Of a stretch of 64,000 bases of DNA, positions 12,126 through 21,176 are shown in pieces. The position numbers were made by a program, and so were the translations under genes. Below the pieces are notes generated by a model. The model did not search any database. It had not been told where the DNA came from and worked only from the letters and a program-made list of their open reading frames with translations. Numbering within the stretch: the stretch's first letter is position 1; every line of letters begins with the position of its first letter. The stretch comes from Eutreptiella sp. 'Long Island Sound 2002' (taxonomy: Eukaryota > Euglenozoa > Euglenophyceae > Eutreptiales > Eutreptiaceae), in NCBI GenBank assembly GCA_964036045.1, contig OZ038382.1, positions 3,060,612 to 3,124,611 of the forward strand, written 5' to 3'.

Positions 12126-13529
12126 TTATATATCAGCCAGGACATTGAAATCGCTATCCCAGGGAGCACATGTTGCAGAGCATTCACCACTGTGTGGAGC
12201 GTGCCATGACACATATTTTCCCTCACACCAAAAAGCTTCTCGCTGAAGCCAGTTCTGTAGCAAACACGCAGAACACCGTGGGGACGTCGGCAGGTTGCGT
12301 GCCTGTAGCACCGCCCATGAAATTGTGGCATCCACAAACCAGGGTCCCCTATTACATACCCGATGGATGGCGCCTTTCATGGCGCGTAAAACAGTGGGTG
12401 TTGCATGGTCACACAGGTGCGCCAGCTGCATCCACGCGCTGATACTCAGCAGCAAGCACGCCCACGAAAAATTAAAAGGTAAAGAGTTTACTAGGGAACC
12501 TCTGAATATATTCGAAAGGTGCCGCATGCTCACTGCCCAGGGGCTGTGCAACGAAGGTCCCCATTTCAACTCCCACCTGTCATTGAGCGCTGATGGTGTT
12601 GAAAAGCAGATGACTGACGACTGCAAGTGAATGGTGACACCCAGGATACGTAGTTTGTCACCCATACAACCCCCATTGCACATCTCGCCCTTGCTAAGGC
12701 AATCACAATGCACAGGCAGTTTCCAACACTCGGACAGTGCCTCACACACTCGCGACATCTCAGTTCTGGCTGACGGACCCTTTGCAGCGACATTAACATT
12801 GTCCCGGAACTGTGATAACGAGACAGTGTTGCCCGCATGTGTTTCCCAAACTGGGAACGGTGTTGCCTTTTGGAGCGTGCCGAACCGCCTCATGACATCC
12901 ACTCCCTCCTTTAGCGCCCATAGACTATGCAGATCTGCGCACTGCGCAGAAGAGGACCCTCCCATGGGGATGGCATCGGCTCTCTTCCACATAGCCCCTG
13001 CACACCATACCTGATTGTCCTCGGTTAATGAGAATCGTACCAATTCTGTTAATTCCTCATGTGAAAAATGCCAGAAGGCTGACGACGCGGCACGACCTGC
13101 ACGGTCCAACTCTTTACAGTCGCGGTGGATACTCCATACAATACTTTCTGCACCCCACCGTCTCTTATGGTACAGAAACTGTGATGCCTCCCTCAGCTCC
13201 GTAACGGTCACTTGCGGTTTAATCCTATTGAACTGTTCTTTACAGTCAGCTTCTCCCACACACGTGGCTCCCCACAGGCTGAGCGTGCGCACCCACGGTG
13301 CAACGTCCGTTACACGCAGAACCAGCATGGACGCGGTCGCCGACTCACGCAACGCACGCAGAAAGCATGTGAACACGCGTGCGGCTATATGCAGGGTGTG
13401 CCGGCTGACGAAGGGGCGACTTGCTGCCGCAATGGGACGCCACAGCATAGTCTCTTTCCCCATCGCTTTGGCTTTACCAAGTAAATACATCAAAGAAACT
13501 CTGGCACTCGTTCCTGCTTTCCACCCCCC
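12126..13529 (-). pseudogene. Reverse transcriptase half of the Penelope-like element, inverted
   Basis: About 467 residues are open without a stop. In order they show a finger motif (LMYLLGKAK, then LWRPIAAASRP), motif A with the catalytic Asp (GEADCKEQFN), SIHRDCKELDR, a motif B analogue (IPMGGSSSAQCADLHS) and a motif C analogue (QFRDNVNV), where the second Asp of the usual pair is Asn. The C-terminal ~200 residues (thumb-like) end at TAA 12,126. The first residues of the longer open frame (from 13,562) come from the pseudo-LTR and are not part of the gene. The polymerase would copy element RNA at the nicked target. It faces its own N-terminal half, so it cannot be translated as one protein. 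Whether RDN is normal for this family or a loss is open. Confidence 0.65.
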
Positions 13530-13532
13530 TGC

Positions 13533-13818
13533 GTTGAGCCACGGATTCCGTATGGTATGCATATATCTGAGTTGCTATTTTTTCCCTATGTGAGCTTGGC
13601 GGCCAGTGATACCGCTGCAACACTGGGGGGTTGTGCTTCAGTGCCCAAGTGCCTGCACGTTGTGACTTATTCATAAGATAGAGTCGCGGTGTCATTTGAC
13701 ACTGTGATCTCTGTAGGTCAAGTCGATTTCAGTCACGTTCTAGTACGTGGTGAGCGACTGCTCGTTGTTGCACATCTCTCACCAGACCGAAAGGCGCCTA
13801 TGGTACCACTGATGAGGC
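13533..13818 (+). repeat. Right pseudo-LTR (lacking its first 23 bp)
   Basis: It matches 9,703-9,988 at 281 of 286 positions. Its G-run tip is missing here and lies inverted at 12,076-12,098. Confidence 0.85.
13789..13816 (+). ncRNA. Hammerhead-like ribozyme core, right pseudo-LTR
   Basis: The 28 positions are identical to the left copy: GAAA 13,789, GGCGCC, UA, UGGUACCA, CUGAUGAG to 13,816. Two copies about 3.8 kb apart on one transcript could pair with each other through the two palindromes. Function is inferred from the motif only. Confidence 0.55.
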
Positions 13819-14034
13819 TTTTGTTTTGATTCTGCTCCTCTGCTTGTCCCAACCAGACAGCAACTCAAACAGACTCCATACGGGGGGTGGAAAAAACTGT
13901 GCGCTTCCTCTTCTCTTCTTCCCCGCTGAACATTGCATGGGCGAACCGCACTATGGATGGGTGGAATTGTATTTGTAGGGAGCGGCTATCGGTTTTGGCC
14001 GGATCCGAGGGTAGCGAAAGCGATAGTGATGCAG

Positions 14035-14284
14035 ATGCAACGGTACGAGTACCAGCAGCCGCAGCAGCAACAACAACAGTAGTGGCAGCAGCAGCAAGAA
14101 ACCAGCCAAAAAGAAGGCAGCAACAAAGAAGGGCAAGAAGTGGGCAGAAACTTTTGAGGCTAGTGCTAGTAGCAGCAGTAGTAGGAAGAAGCCAGTTGAA
14201 AAGAAATCAACCACCAGCAAGGGCAAGAAGAAAGCTGCGGCTTCCCTTGGTGGGAAGGCCAAGAAGCAGTACATAGCAGCATAG
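14035..14284 (+). CDS. Candidate C-terminal coding stretch, Ser-rich then Lys-rich
   Basis: The frame ending at TAG 14,282 encodes a Ser/Asn run, then Lys-rich blocks (KKPAKKKAATKKGKK, SKGKKKAAASLGGKAKKQ). This looks like a basic, disordered tail of a nuclear or nucleic-acid-binding protein. The upstream 14,000-14,034 is acidic (GSEGSESDSDAD) in another frame, and a third frame is poly-Gln. So either a splice acceptor (CAG before 14,035) or a one-base frameshift in the CAG/AGC tract joins them. The family is unknown, and chance low complexity is a real alternative. Confidence 0.35.
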
Positions 14285-15394
14285 CAATAGGCACGGCAAC
14301 TCAAAATGCGAAGCGATTGGAAACATGGAACGTCGCAAAATGCGAAGCGAAACAACTACATCACAGAAACGGGCACCCTTTGACGTAGTGGGTCAAGCAG
14401 GTTGTTGCCTGATCCAATGGGTATGGGGAAAGAAGTAGTATTGGGTTTTTGCTACTTTTGACTCCTTAACCACAGTTGAGGGTGAGACTTCCCTGCCACG
14501 CTTTGTACGTCAAGCCGGGGCCGTAGTCTTCACATTGATGGAGCGATGGTATCAAAAGATCAATGTGCATTGTTTTTGCCTTGAAACCGCTTTGTTTGGT
14601 AAAATTTTTGGTCATATGTGTAAGGAAAAAGTTTGTGTGCCACCCCCCCCCCCTCCGGGATTGGCTGCGCAAAAAAAGCTGTATGCAGTTCGTGGGCATT
14701 TTTTTCACCCCCCCCCCCACCTTTGTGCAAACCTTGTGCCGCGTACGCCCCCCGCCCCCCAAAACCATATGTCGACCGTTGATGGGCATGCAACCCGGGG
14801 TTCATAACCATTCAGACAATGTAGAGGGACCAAAAAATCCACAAGGCATAGCAAGCGTTCTAGGCCTAAAATCAGAAAAATTGTCTCTAATGGACCGTGA
14901 AATGCCGCTTGTGCCGGTAGCCATGCCGCTGGACATGGGATTTGCTGTTGTTATCGGGTGGTGTCCGCAGAACCAAAAACACAATTGGATTTACTATGTC
15001 AACTTGCGGTTTCCCGGCACACTGTGTGGGATCACATCGGGCATGGGGTTCAAGTAACCTCGGGACAAGGACGGGGATGGGGCTGTCTAGAAAATGTTGC
15101 TACAAGATGTATATTTGGATGTTCGCTGTGTGATGGATTCGTCGTACATTTTCTGTGTGGGTTCACTATGTGTGATTTGTATTGCATTCTTTGGGGCAGG
15201 ACCCACTTGACAATGGGCGGATGGGTGGGCACCGGCGGCGGGGGGGGGGGGGGGGGGGCACAAGGCCATGGTTTTACTTTGTTTGCCTTTGGCAGTGCCA
15301 ATTGGCCTCTCGCCACTGCACATTCCGACCCTCTGTGGATCCAAACATGTTTTGGTTGTGTCAACGGAGCCCCTAGATGTCTTGTCGTATTTGA
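14285..15394. other. Unassigned sequence with G/C runs
   Basis: A 15-base direct repeat (CAAAATGCGAAGCGA) lies at about 14,304 and 14,337. C runs occur at 14,643 and 14,708 and a long G-run at 15,239. No gene is supported. Confidence 0.4.
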
Positions 15395-17480
15395 CTACTC
15401 CGGGGTTGGCTGTCCCAGAGACGGGTTCTCGCCCATGCCGTTGACCAAGTGCATCCACTCCGAGCCCATGCTGGGTTTGCTGACCCAAGGCCGACTTGTG
15501 CGCGTTGACTTGTGCGCGCTGGTGTGTGCAGCTGCATGACAATTTTCTTGACAAGGGCTTCTAACAACCACAATGATTCTTTCCCTTTTGTCCTTTCCTT
15601 TTCCTCCTTCTGCCTGCTGCACCATTTTCGGCGAGCGCGGTCTCTCTTCACTTGTTACCTCCCCTTGTGTTTCCCTTTCCCCCTGCCCAGTTTGCTCTAG
15701 GGTCTCGATGTTCGTCTTGTCCTCGGGGGTAAAGGGCGGCGGGGGTACGTGTTGCAGTGGGGAGGGGGAAGGGGAGGGGGAGGGGAGGGGGACGGTCACG
15801 CCTTGTGCCCTCCTTCTGCTTGAGGAGGAAGGGCCTGGCTCAAGGGGGCTCCTTGTGGTGTCAGTGTGCTTGGGGTTGGTGGTTTTGGCCACTTGCTTCT
15901 GCTAGCCGACATATTCCGGTTTGTCCATGGCGTGGTTTCGGGTTGGTTGTTGGCTTGATGGCCTTAGCCAGCATGGCGGTGGTAGATGTAGCGCCTGCTG
16001 GTAGACGAAGGGTTCAGGACCGGGGCTAGTTCCCCTTCTTACGTGTCCGCGCAGTTGGGGCGAGGGAGGAGTCCACAGCCCCCCCCCCCCTCTTCCCCTT
16101 GCAAGTGTTTGATGGCGCCTCACCCAAGGCCCATGGTGCCCCAAGCGTCTTTTCTCGGCTACCCTGGGCTGTCTTGGGCCGCCCTTTGTTGTTGTTGTGT
16201 GGGTGTGTGCGTTCCGTCGTTGCTGGTGCCCGTGTTGCTGTGGCGTTGGCGTCATGGTTGGAGTAGATAGGGTTGTTCTTGGGGTATAGCGCAGGGGGGG
16301 GGGGGGTGTCTATTCTGAGTGGTGTCAGTGTGTTGTGATTGGTGGTGTTGCCTCTTGTGAAACTGGCAACCAAATCAGTCCCAACATGTGAATTCTGATG
16401 AGGCTGTGTCCGCCGTCAGTGACCGTGTCCCTGCTTTCTGGTTCACTCGTGGTTCGGTTGCCGCCAACTGTGCCCCACCCCTTGATAGTCCTTCCCACCT
16501 CGCCGTGCCCGTGTGTGTTGTGTGTTGTTGTGGTGTGTGGTATGGGTAAACCCTCCCCTTGTTGGTTTATGTGTTAACGTCCATACAGTTTCATCCCCGG
16601 TTTTGGCTGCTATGATGTTTGCGGGTTTTGGTTGAGCCATGAGTCTCACTGGGTCGTCCGCTATGAAGTGTATCCCTTCTCCTAAGATAAATACTTCCGG
16701 TGCCAATATTCTTTCCTCCGGTACCCACACACAGCTCGCCACTACCTACACCAAGCAGACTCTGTCTGGTCATAGGAGGTACATTCGTGTTCCTCCATCC
16801 CCTTCTCTTTTCCCTCAAAATTTGGTCCCCCTGCAGCTTCAGTAGGTCTGCTGTGTACCTCTTGAAGTATGTATGGTTGAACTGAAAGTTTGCATGGTAT
16901 GGCTGTGGGGCAATTTGGTTGCTCACTCCCTACCTTGCCTCCACCGCACCACCCTTCAGATTCTCCTATGCTGTGTTCAACCGCTCAAACAACTCTGTTG
17001 CCTTCTTGTGGTTGTTCTTGTTTCTGTGTGGGTGGAGTTTGAAGACCATCTTCTTGTACGCCACCTTGACGTCCTCCTTCGTTGCCCTGATCCCTAACTG
17101 GACATGCAGGCCAACCTCAACAAAATCCGCTAGCATGACTTCCACTAGCTCCACCTCCACATCTATTTTCAACTTCCATTGTCCACCCGTGCTCTCCTCC
17201 CTCCATCAGGAGTACTTGGGCCTTCCCCTCCCCACTTCTTCAATTACTCCCCTGCACTCCTCTAAGTCTCCTTATTTCATTCCTACCAACGGCACGAGCT
17301 GGCCCATCGCAACCATTGTTTCCCTTACTGCTGTGCCGGAATTCCTTGGCTGCTTTTCGTTTTCCTGTTCCTTCTCCTTTGCGGCCCCTCTTGTTTCGGT
17401 GGTGCTTTCCTTTCTCCTCTGCGGGCCTCCTCCAAATCGCTCTCCCAAATCTAGCTCTTCGCCTTCAATGTCACTGTGAT
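15395..17480 (-). pseudogene. Degenerate J-domain protein gene
   Basis: Read on the minus strand from 17,480: an acidic start (SDIEGEELDLGERF) and a charged segment. Then comes a J-domain-like block at 17,172-16,966 (LGIRATKEDVKVAYKKMVFK, LHPHRNKN, ATELFERLN). The same frame continues through one TAG at 16,966-16,968 to FNHTYFKRYTADLLKLQGDQ and beyond. Another frame carries VWVPEERILAPEVFILGEG (about 16,735), and a Pro/Ser-rich region follows at 15,890-15,395. J-domains stimulate Hsp70 through the HPD tripeptide; here it reads HPH, so activity is not expected. Several frame changes mean a decayed gene, undetected introns or sequence errors. It lies antisense in the intron between exons 3 and 4. 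Confidence 0.5.
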
Positions 17481-18136
17481 CTCAAAATGGGTGGTGGAAG
17501 AAGTCAACTTTGTCAGCCCTGGCGCGGGGGGGGGGGGGGTGCCACCCGGCCCCGCTTAGAAGGGATCTAGCGTTGGGCTGGTGAGATGGGATAACACAGC
17601 AATACATCTTGGACGAGGGAGGGCAGTGTAGGGCAGATTGGGATGGCATGGTGCGATTCCCACAGTGCACCACCACGTCAAGGGCACCACCCTGGTGCAT
17701 GTGGTGGGGGCAGCATGAAGAGCTAGGCCAACAGCTGTACCTGGGACGCATTTGACGGTTTGGAATCAAATCTGATTTTCTCTTGACACTGCTTTTCCTG
17801 ATCTGGACTGGATGTGCAGGTCGTCTGCCAAACCCCCGCCGGGCTGTCCCGAATGAACGGTGCTTTTCTCCTTAGGACACTTCCCCCGGACCGCCCCCCA
17901 CGCCGGCGTTTAACCACCAATTGTGAGCTGCTGCTGGCCAAATTTTATCGGCTAACCACTAACTGCCATCGAGTGGTTGCCAACTGCTGTGACATAATCA
18001 GCCAATGCTCTCAATGACTGGCCAGCCGCCTGATGGGCCAGGCGCTGTTGTTGACTGCCGCCTAGTGCTGCATTCCTGGAGCCAAGCGCAAGCCTGAGCC
18101 CCCGTCCCGGTCACGTCATTGCACCCAATCCTGCAG
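17481..18136. other. Unassigned sequence before exon 4
   Basis: A G-run lies at 17,526. Short TAACCACCAATTG-type repeats occur near 17,910-17,980. No gene is supported. Confidence 0.4.
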
Positions 18137-18344
18137 GACAAAATGGCTGAGGGTCATTGCAGATGATTTGCCGCCGAGCCCTCCACCACAGAAGGCCGCT
18201 GCGAAGGTCAATACCCTCAAGACTGTTGTCAACGTCATAGACCTCGTCAAAAGATACAAGACTCTGGCCACCGCCCATCTGGAGAGAGATCGGATGCAGG
18301 AGGCACGGAACGAGGAGTTACTCGAGCTGCAGAGGCAGCGGGAG
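18137..18344 (+). CDS. Candidate exon 4 of 6: helical, charged
   Basis: The acceptor is CCAATCCTGCAG and the donor is GAGGTGCAA (GT at 18,345). It encodes TKWLRVIADDLPPSPPPQK followed by a strongly helical charged stretch (LVKRYKTLATAHLERDRMQE, NEELLELQRQRE) that looks like a coiled coil. Phases match: it completes the codon left by exon 3 and ends on a codon boundary, as exon 5 needs. No family was identified. Confidence 0.5.
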
Positions 18345-19145
18345 GTGCAAAAATCCGCCCCTCTTGTGCCGATCTTTAGCCTGGTCAATGGACCGTTTGG
18401 CTGTTTGGCCGTCAACGGATTCTTTGCCTCCCCAGCTCCAACGGACTGTCTGCCTTGTTAACTGACTGTTTGGCCCCGTCAATTGACTGCTTGCCCAGTC
18501 AACTGATTGACAGACGTTACATGCCATCGCACATGATGCCCGACCTGGAGGTAACGAGATCGGTCCCAAGGCAGGGTGTAAGAGATGCCGGTGGGGGCTA
18601 TTGGGTGACCTTGGTGACCCCATGGGCCGGAAGGGGCTGGTGGAGTGTCTTAGGATCACCTGGGTCTTCAGCCTCTACCTCCACGAGTCCACGAGTCAAC
18701 GTATTGCGTATTTTATCTCGCTAGTACGTGCCCAATAAACCGCCTGGATGCACAAGGGCCCTACTATTTAAGCATTTATCACAATAATACTGCAAGGCAT
18801 TGGGTGTTCAAAGTGGGTGTTCTCAAATAACCTCTGAGTCTTTCCGCCCCCCCCAGCTGTGTGGACAATGCTTGCGGCAGAGGTGTCCAGTGGGTTTATG
18901 AGGGGAACATTCCCAAAACTGTCAGGAGTATTGACAGCCCCCCCCCCCCCCTCTCCCCGGCATTGGCAATTTGGGCATTTTGTAATGAAGTGCAATGTGA
19001 GAGCTCAGACGCCCCCCTCGTGAGTGTCCAGATCCCCCCCCTGGAGGGTGCAGCAACCACAGGGGGGGGCGTTCCCCTCCTCTCCCCCGCAGAGGCGGTC
19101 GCAGCGGGAGGGAGGTATGAGAGTGGGGCAGCCACGGCCAGGGGC
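18345..19145. other. Intron-like unassigned sequence
   Basis: Short near-repeats of a GACTGTTTGGCC / CAATTGACTG type occur at 18,390-18,510. C runs occur at 18,850 and 18,940. No gene is seen. Confidence 0.4.
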
Positions 19146-19197
19146 GTCCTTAAGGGACGAGATTTTTTTTTTTTTGCTAAGGACAGCCCTTAAGGAC
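19146..19197. repeat. Short palindromic element (GTCCTTAAGGG ends), copy 1
   Basis: GTCCTTAAGGG at 19,146-19,156 and its inverted partner at 19,187-19,197 flank ACGAGA, a T-run and GCTAAGGACAG. It matches the element at 54,926-54,982 closely. Both abut a tandem repeat. It could be a tiny MITE or a foldback. Confidence 0.7.
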
Positions 19198-19199
19198 CG

Positions 19200-19462
19200 C
19201 CCCAAGGGACCACCAACCGCCAACCGCCAACTCCCATCAACTGCCAACCGCCACCAACCGCCAACCACCAACCGCCAGCCACCAACCGCCGCCAACCGCC
19301 AGCGGCGACCAACCGCCAACTGCCAACCACTGCCAACCGCCTCCAACCACCAACCGCCAGCCAGCAACCGCCGCCAACCCCCACCAACCGCCACCAACCG
19401 CCAGTTGCCAACCGCCAACCGCCAACCGCCGCCAACCGCCAACCGCCAACTGCCACCAACCA
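19200..19462. repeat. CCAACCGCC minisatellite
   Basis: Units of CCAACCGCCA and CCACCAACCGCC are repeated about 25 times with CCAACTGCCA variants. Open frames across it are Pro/Thr/Asn- or Trp/Gly-rich repeat products. Confidence 0.9.
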
Positions 19463-20419
19463 TGGTTGAGCACATGGAGTGCCCGCGGGCTTTTTTGGGA
19501 AACCGGAACACTTTTTTTTTCTTCCGTTAAGGACACCCCTGGCCCACGGCGCCCCATGCAAACCCTTTGCGATGAGCACAGGGCCCCAGCATGCAAGTCA
19601 TGCAAGGGGCACAGGGGGGTGCGGCAATGCTGCAGCCGCCATCACAAGGGGCATCCCAAGGTGATGGGAGGGGGTCAACGGTGTCTGCTGGTACACGGGG
19701 GGTCGGGGGGCTGCAGCCGCAACTGGGCGCTTTGCCCTTCGGAGGGCCGGTGTGCGTGCTGGCTCCCTTGTCCGGGCGAGGGGGGGGAGGCCCAGCAGGG
19801 CCGGAGCGGCGGTGCTGCCCCACGGAGGCTCGCAGGGGCCGCAGCACGGCCACAAGAGGGCCTCCGAGGAGGGCACATAGCCATGGCGGATGTCCTTGCG
19901 CCGCGCCGCGACATCCGTGGGGCCAGAGGTGGGATAGGGCAGGTCAGAGGCAGGCTCTAAACAGCTAAGCCCTAACCCCCCCGTCGTAAGAGCGACCAGG
20001 ACACTAAAAGTCGCCGACCCCCCTCGTGAGTGTGGAGTGTGCCGGCGTGGGCTTGGAAGGGACACCAAGGGGCAGAAGCAGCACTTGTGAGTAGCGGGAC
20101 AACTGTCCCACTCTCACACAGTAAAAATAATATTTCCCCAGGCGTGAAGTAGCCCTTCTGGCTGCCCATGCAGTTTTTCTGAACCCTCCTTCTTCACCCC
20201 CAACCCAATGGGTGGGCAACCAACCCCGCTATCCACAAGTGGAGGGTTCCCTCCTCAAAAGGCGCACATGTAGTACACCCACAAGTACCAACCGGCATAC
20301 TCCTGCAGCCTTTATGGCGCAACCCCCGCCTCCCTGTCCTGAGCACATTGGCCCAGAGGCCTCCCGTGTGCTTTGCTGATTAATCGATTCGGCTCGCCTG
20401 CACCCCACGTCATGCACAG
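19463..20419. other. GC-rich unassigned sequence
   Basis: A plus frame at 19,560-19,680 is rich in Cys and His (LCDEHRAPACKSCKGHRG), which could be a zinc-binding fragment, but both strands are open and no family was recognised. Another GTTAAGGACA motif lies at 19,527, at the right edge of the minisatellite. Confidence 0.3.
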
Positions 20420-20722
20420 AACGAAATGCTTCCCCAGCTTGCCAACCCGGAGCCGAAAAAGTTCGACTTACTGCAATTGCCAAAGCCTCCGCGGCCTCCA
20501 ATGCAAGGGTCCAGCAACCTGGCCCCGCAGGCAAGGAGGCGCCCCCGCACTGTGAGCTCCATGTCCACACGCTCACCATCGCCGCCTTCTAAACCCACAT
20601 TCACGCCTCCCAATCTCCGATCGCTCAAAGGCGCCGTTGACTTTGCCCTCCAAACAAAACCAGGGGCTACCCCGTTGCCACAGCCACCTGCCCCCCAGCG
20701 GCCTGTGCTGCAAGCCGCCTCC
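20420..20722 (+). CDS. Candidate exon 5 of 6: proline-rich
   Basis: The acceptor is ATGCACAG and the donor CCGTAGCT (GT at 20,723). It encodes NEMLPQLANPEPKKFDLLQL, then a Pro/Ser/Arg-rich disordered region (LPKPPRPP, STRSPSPPSKPTFTPP, LPQPPAPQRP) that could bind SH3- or WW-type domains. It starts and ends on codon boundaries, matching exons 4 and 6. A second possible donor at 20,737 would break phase with exon 6. Confidence 0.5.
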
Positions 20723-21080
20723 GTAGCTGCACCTCGGTTAATAGTATGTTGTGTGGTTACGGATGGGAAGGTTGCACTCGAAGATTGGGTTGTGGTTGTA
20801 GATCGGAGGTGCAGATATTGATAAGGGTTGCGATGAAGTTTTGTGCCGAAACATGGCGGTGGAGGTCATGGATGGGGATCACAGGAATAGGTGAGGATTG
20901 CAATCGTGAAGGGGCGTGCAATTTTAGATATGGGGTACGGTTACAGGCGGGGAGGGCGGTTACGGATGTTGGCGTATGCGCAGTGCATTTTCAGGTGGAA
21001 AGTGCATTAGGCTTGATGATTAGCTGATACAATTGTTGATGCTTTGTGGACGGCAATTTAGCGGGTGCCGTGTTAAGCAG
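20723..21080. other. Short intron-like gap
   Basis: A 358-bp stretch with GGTTACGGATG-type near-repeats (20,755; 20,960) and no coding signal. It fits an intron between exons 5 and 6. Confidence 0.4.
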
Positions 21081-21176
21081 CTGGAGGCCCTTACTTTGTC
21101 GCGGGAGCTCCTCGAGTCGTTGAGAGATCCTCCGTTTGTGACCGTTGCCATCAATCCACATTCGTGTCAAGCACAC
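21081..21176 (+). CDS. Candidate exon 6 of 6
   Basis: The acceptor is GTTAAGCAG and the donor CACGTTTAC (GT at 21,177). It encodes 32 residues starting LEALTLSRELLESLRDPPF, a helix followed by an extended segment. It is in phase with exon 5 and ends on a codon boundary. It is short, so it rests mainly on phase and composition; later exons were not found with confidence. Confidence 0.4.

Larger units (their letters stand above)
9680..13818 (+). mobile_element. Penelope-like retroelement with pseudo-LTRs and an internal inversion
   Basis: Two 286-bp direct repeats (9,703-9,988 and 13,533-13,818) differ at 5 positions with no gaps. They flank a GIY-YIG nuclease and reverse transcriptase split over two strands: the N-terminal half runs forward (10,011-12,083) and the polymerase half runs in reverse (ends 12,126). 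A 23-bp tip of the pseudo-LTR (G-run plus TGTTATTTGG) precedes the left repeat directly but is found inverted at 12,076-12,098 instead of before the right repeat. Flipping about 12,076-13,533 restores both the right pseudo-LTR and the coding order. A GIY-YIG placed before the RT resembles the permuted Penelope-like 'Chlamys' group. Both repeats end in a hammerhead-like core. The element lies in the intron between exons 3 and 4. Confidence 0.75.

Noticed and set aside
12076-13533. Twin-priming inversion of the Penelope-like element
   Set aside because: Twin priming would invert the 5' part and place it upstream of the 3' part. Here the 3' part is inverted in place with a piece of the pseudo-LTR, which is an ordinary inversion.
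9703-13818. LTR retrotransposon with 286-bp LTRs
   Set aside because: There is no integrase, protease or primer-binding site. The coding is GIY-YIG plus a non-LTR-like RT, and the repeats carry a hammerhead core, so pseudo-LTRs of a Penelope-like element fit better.
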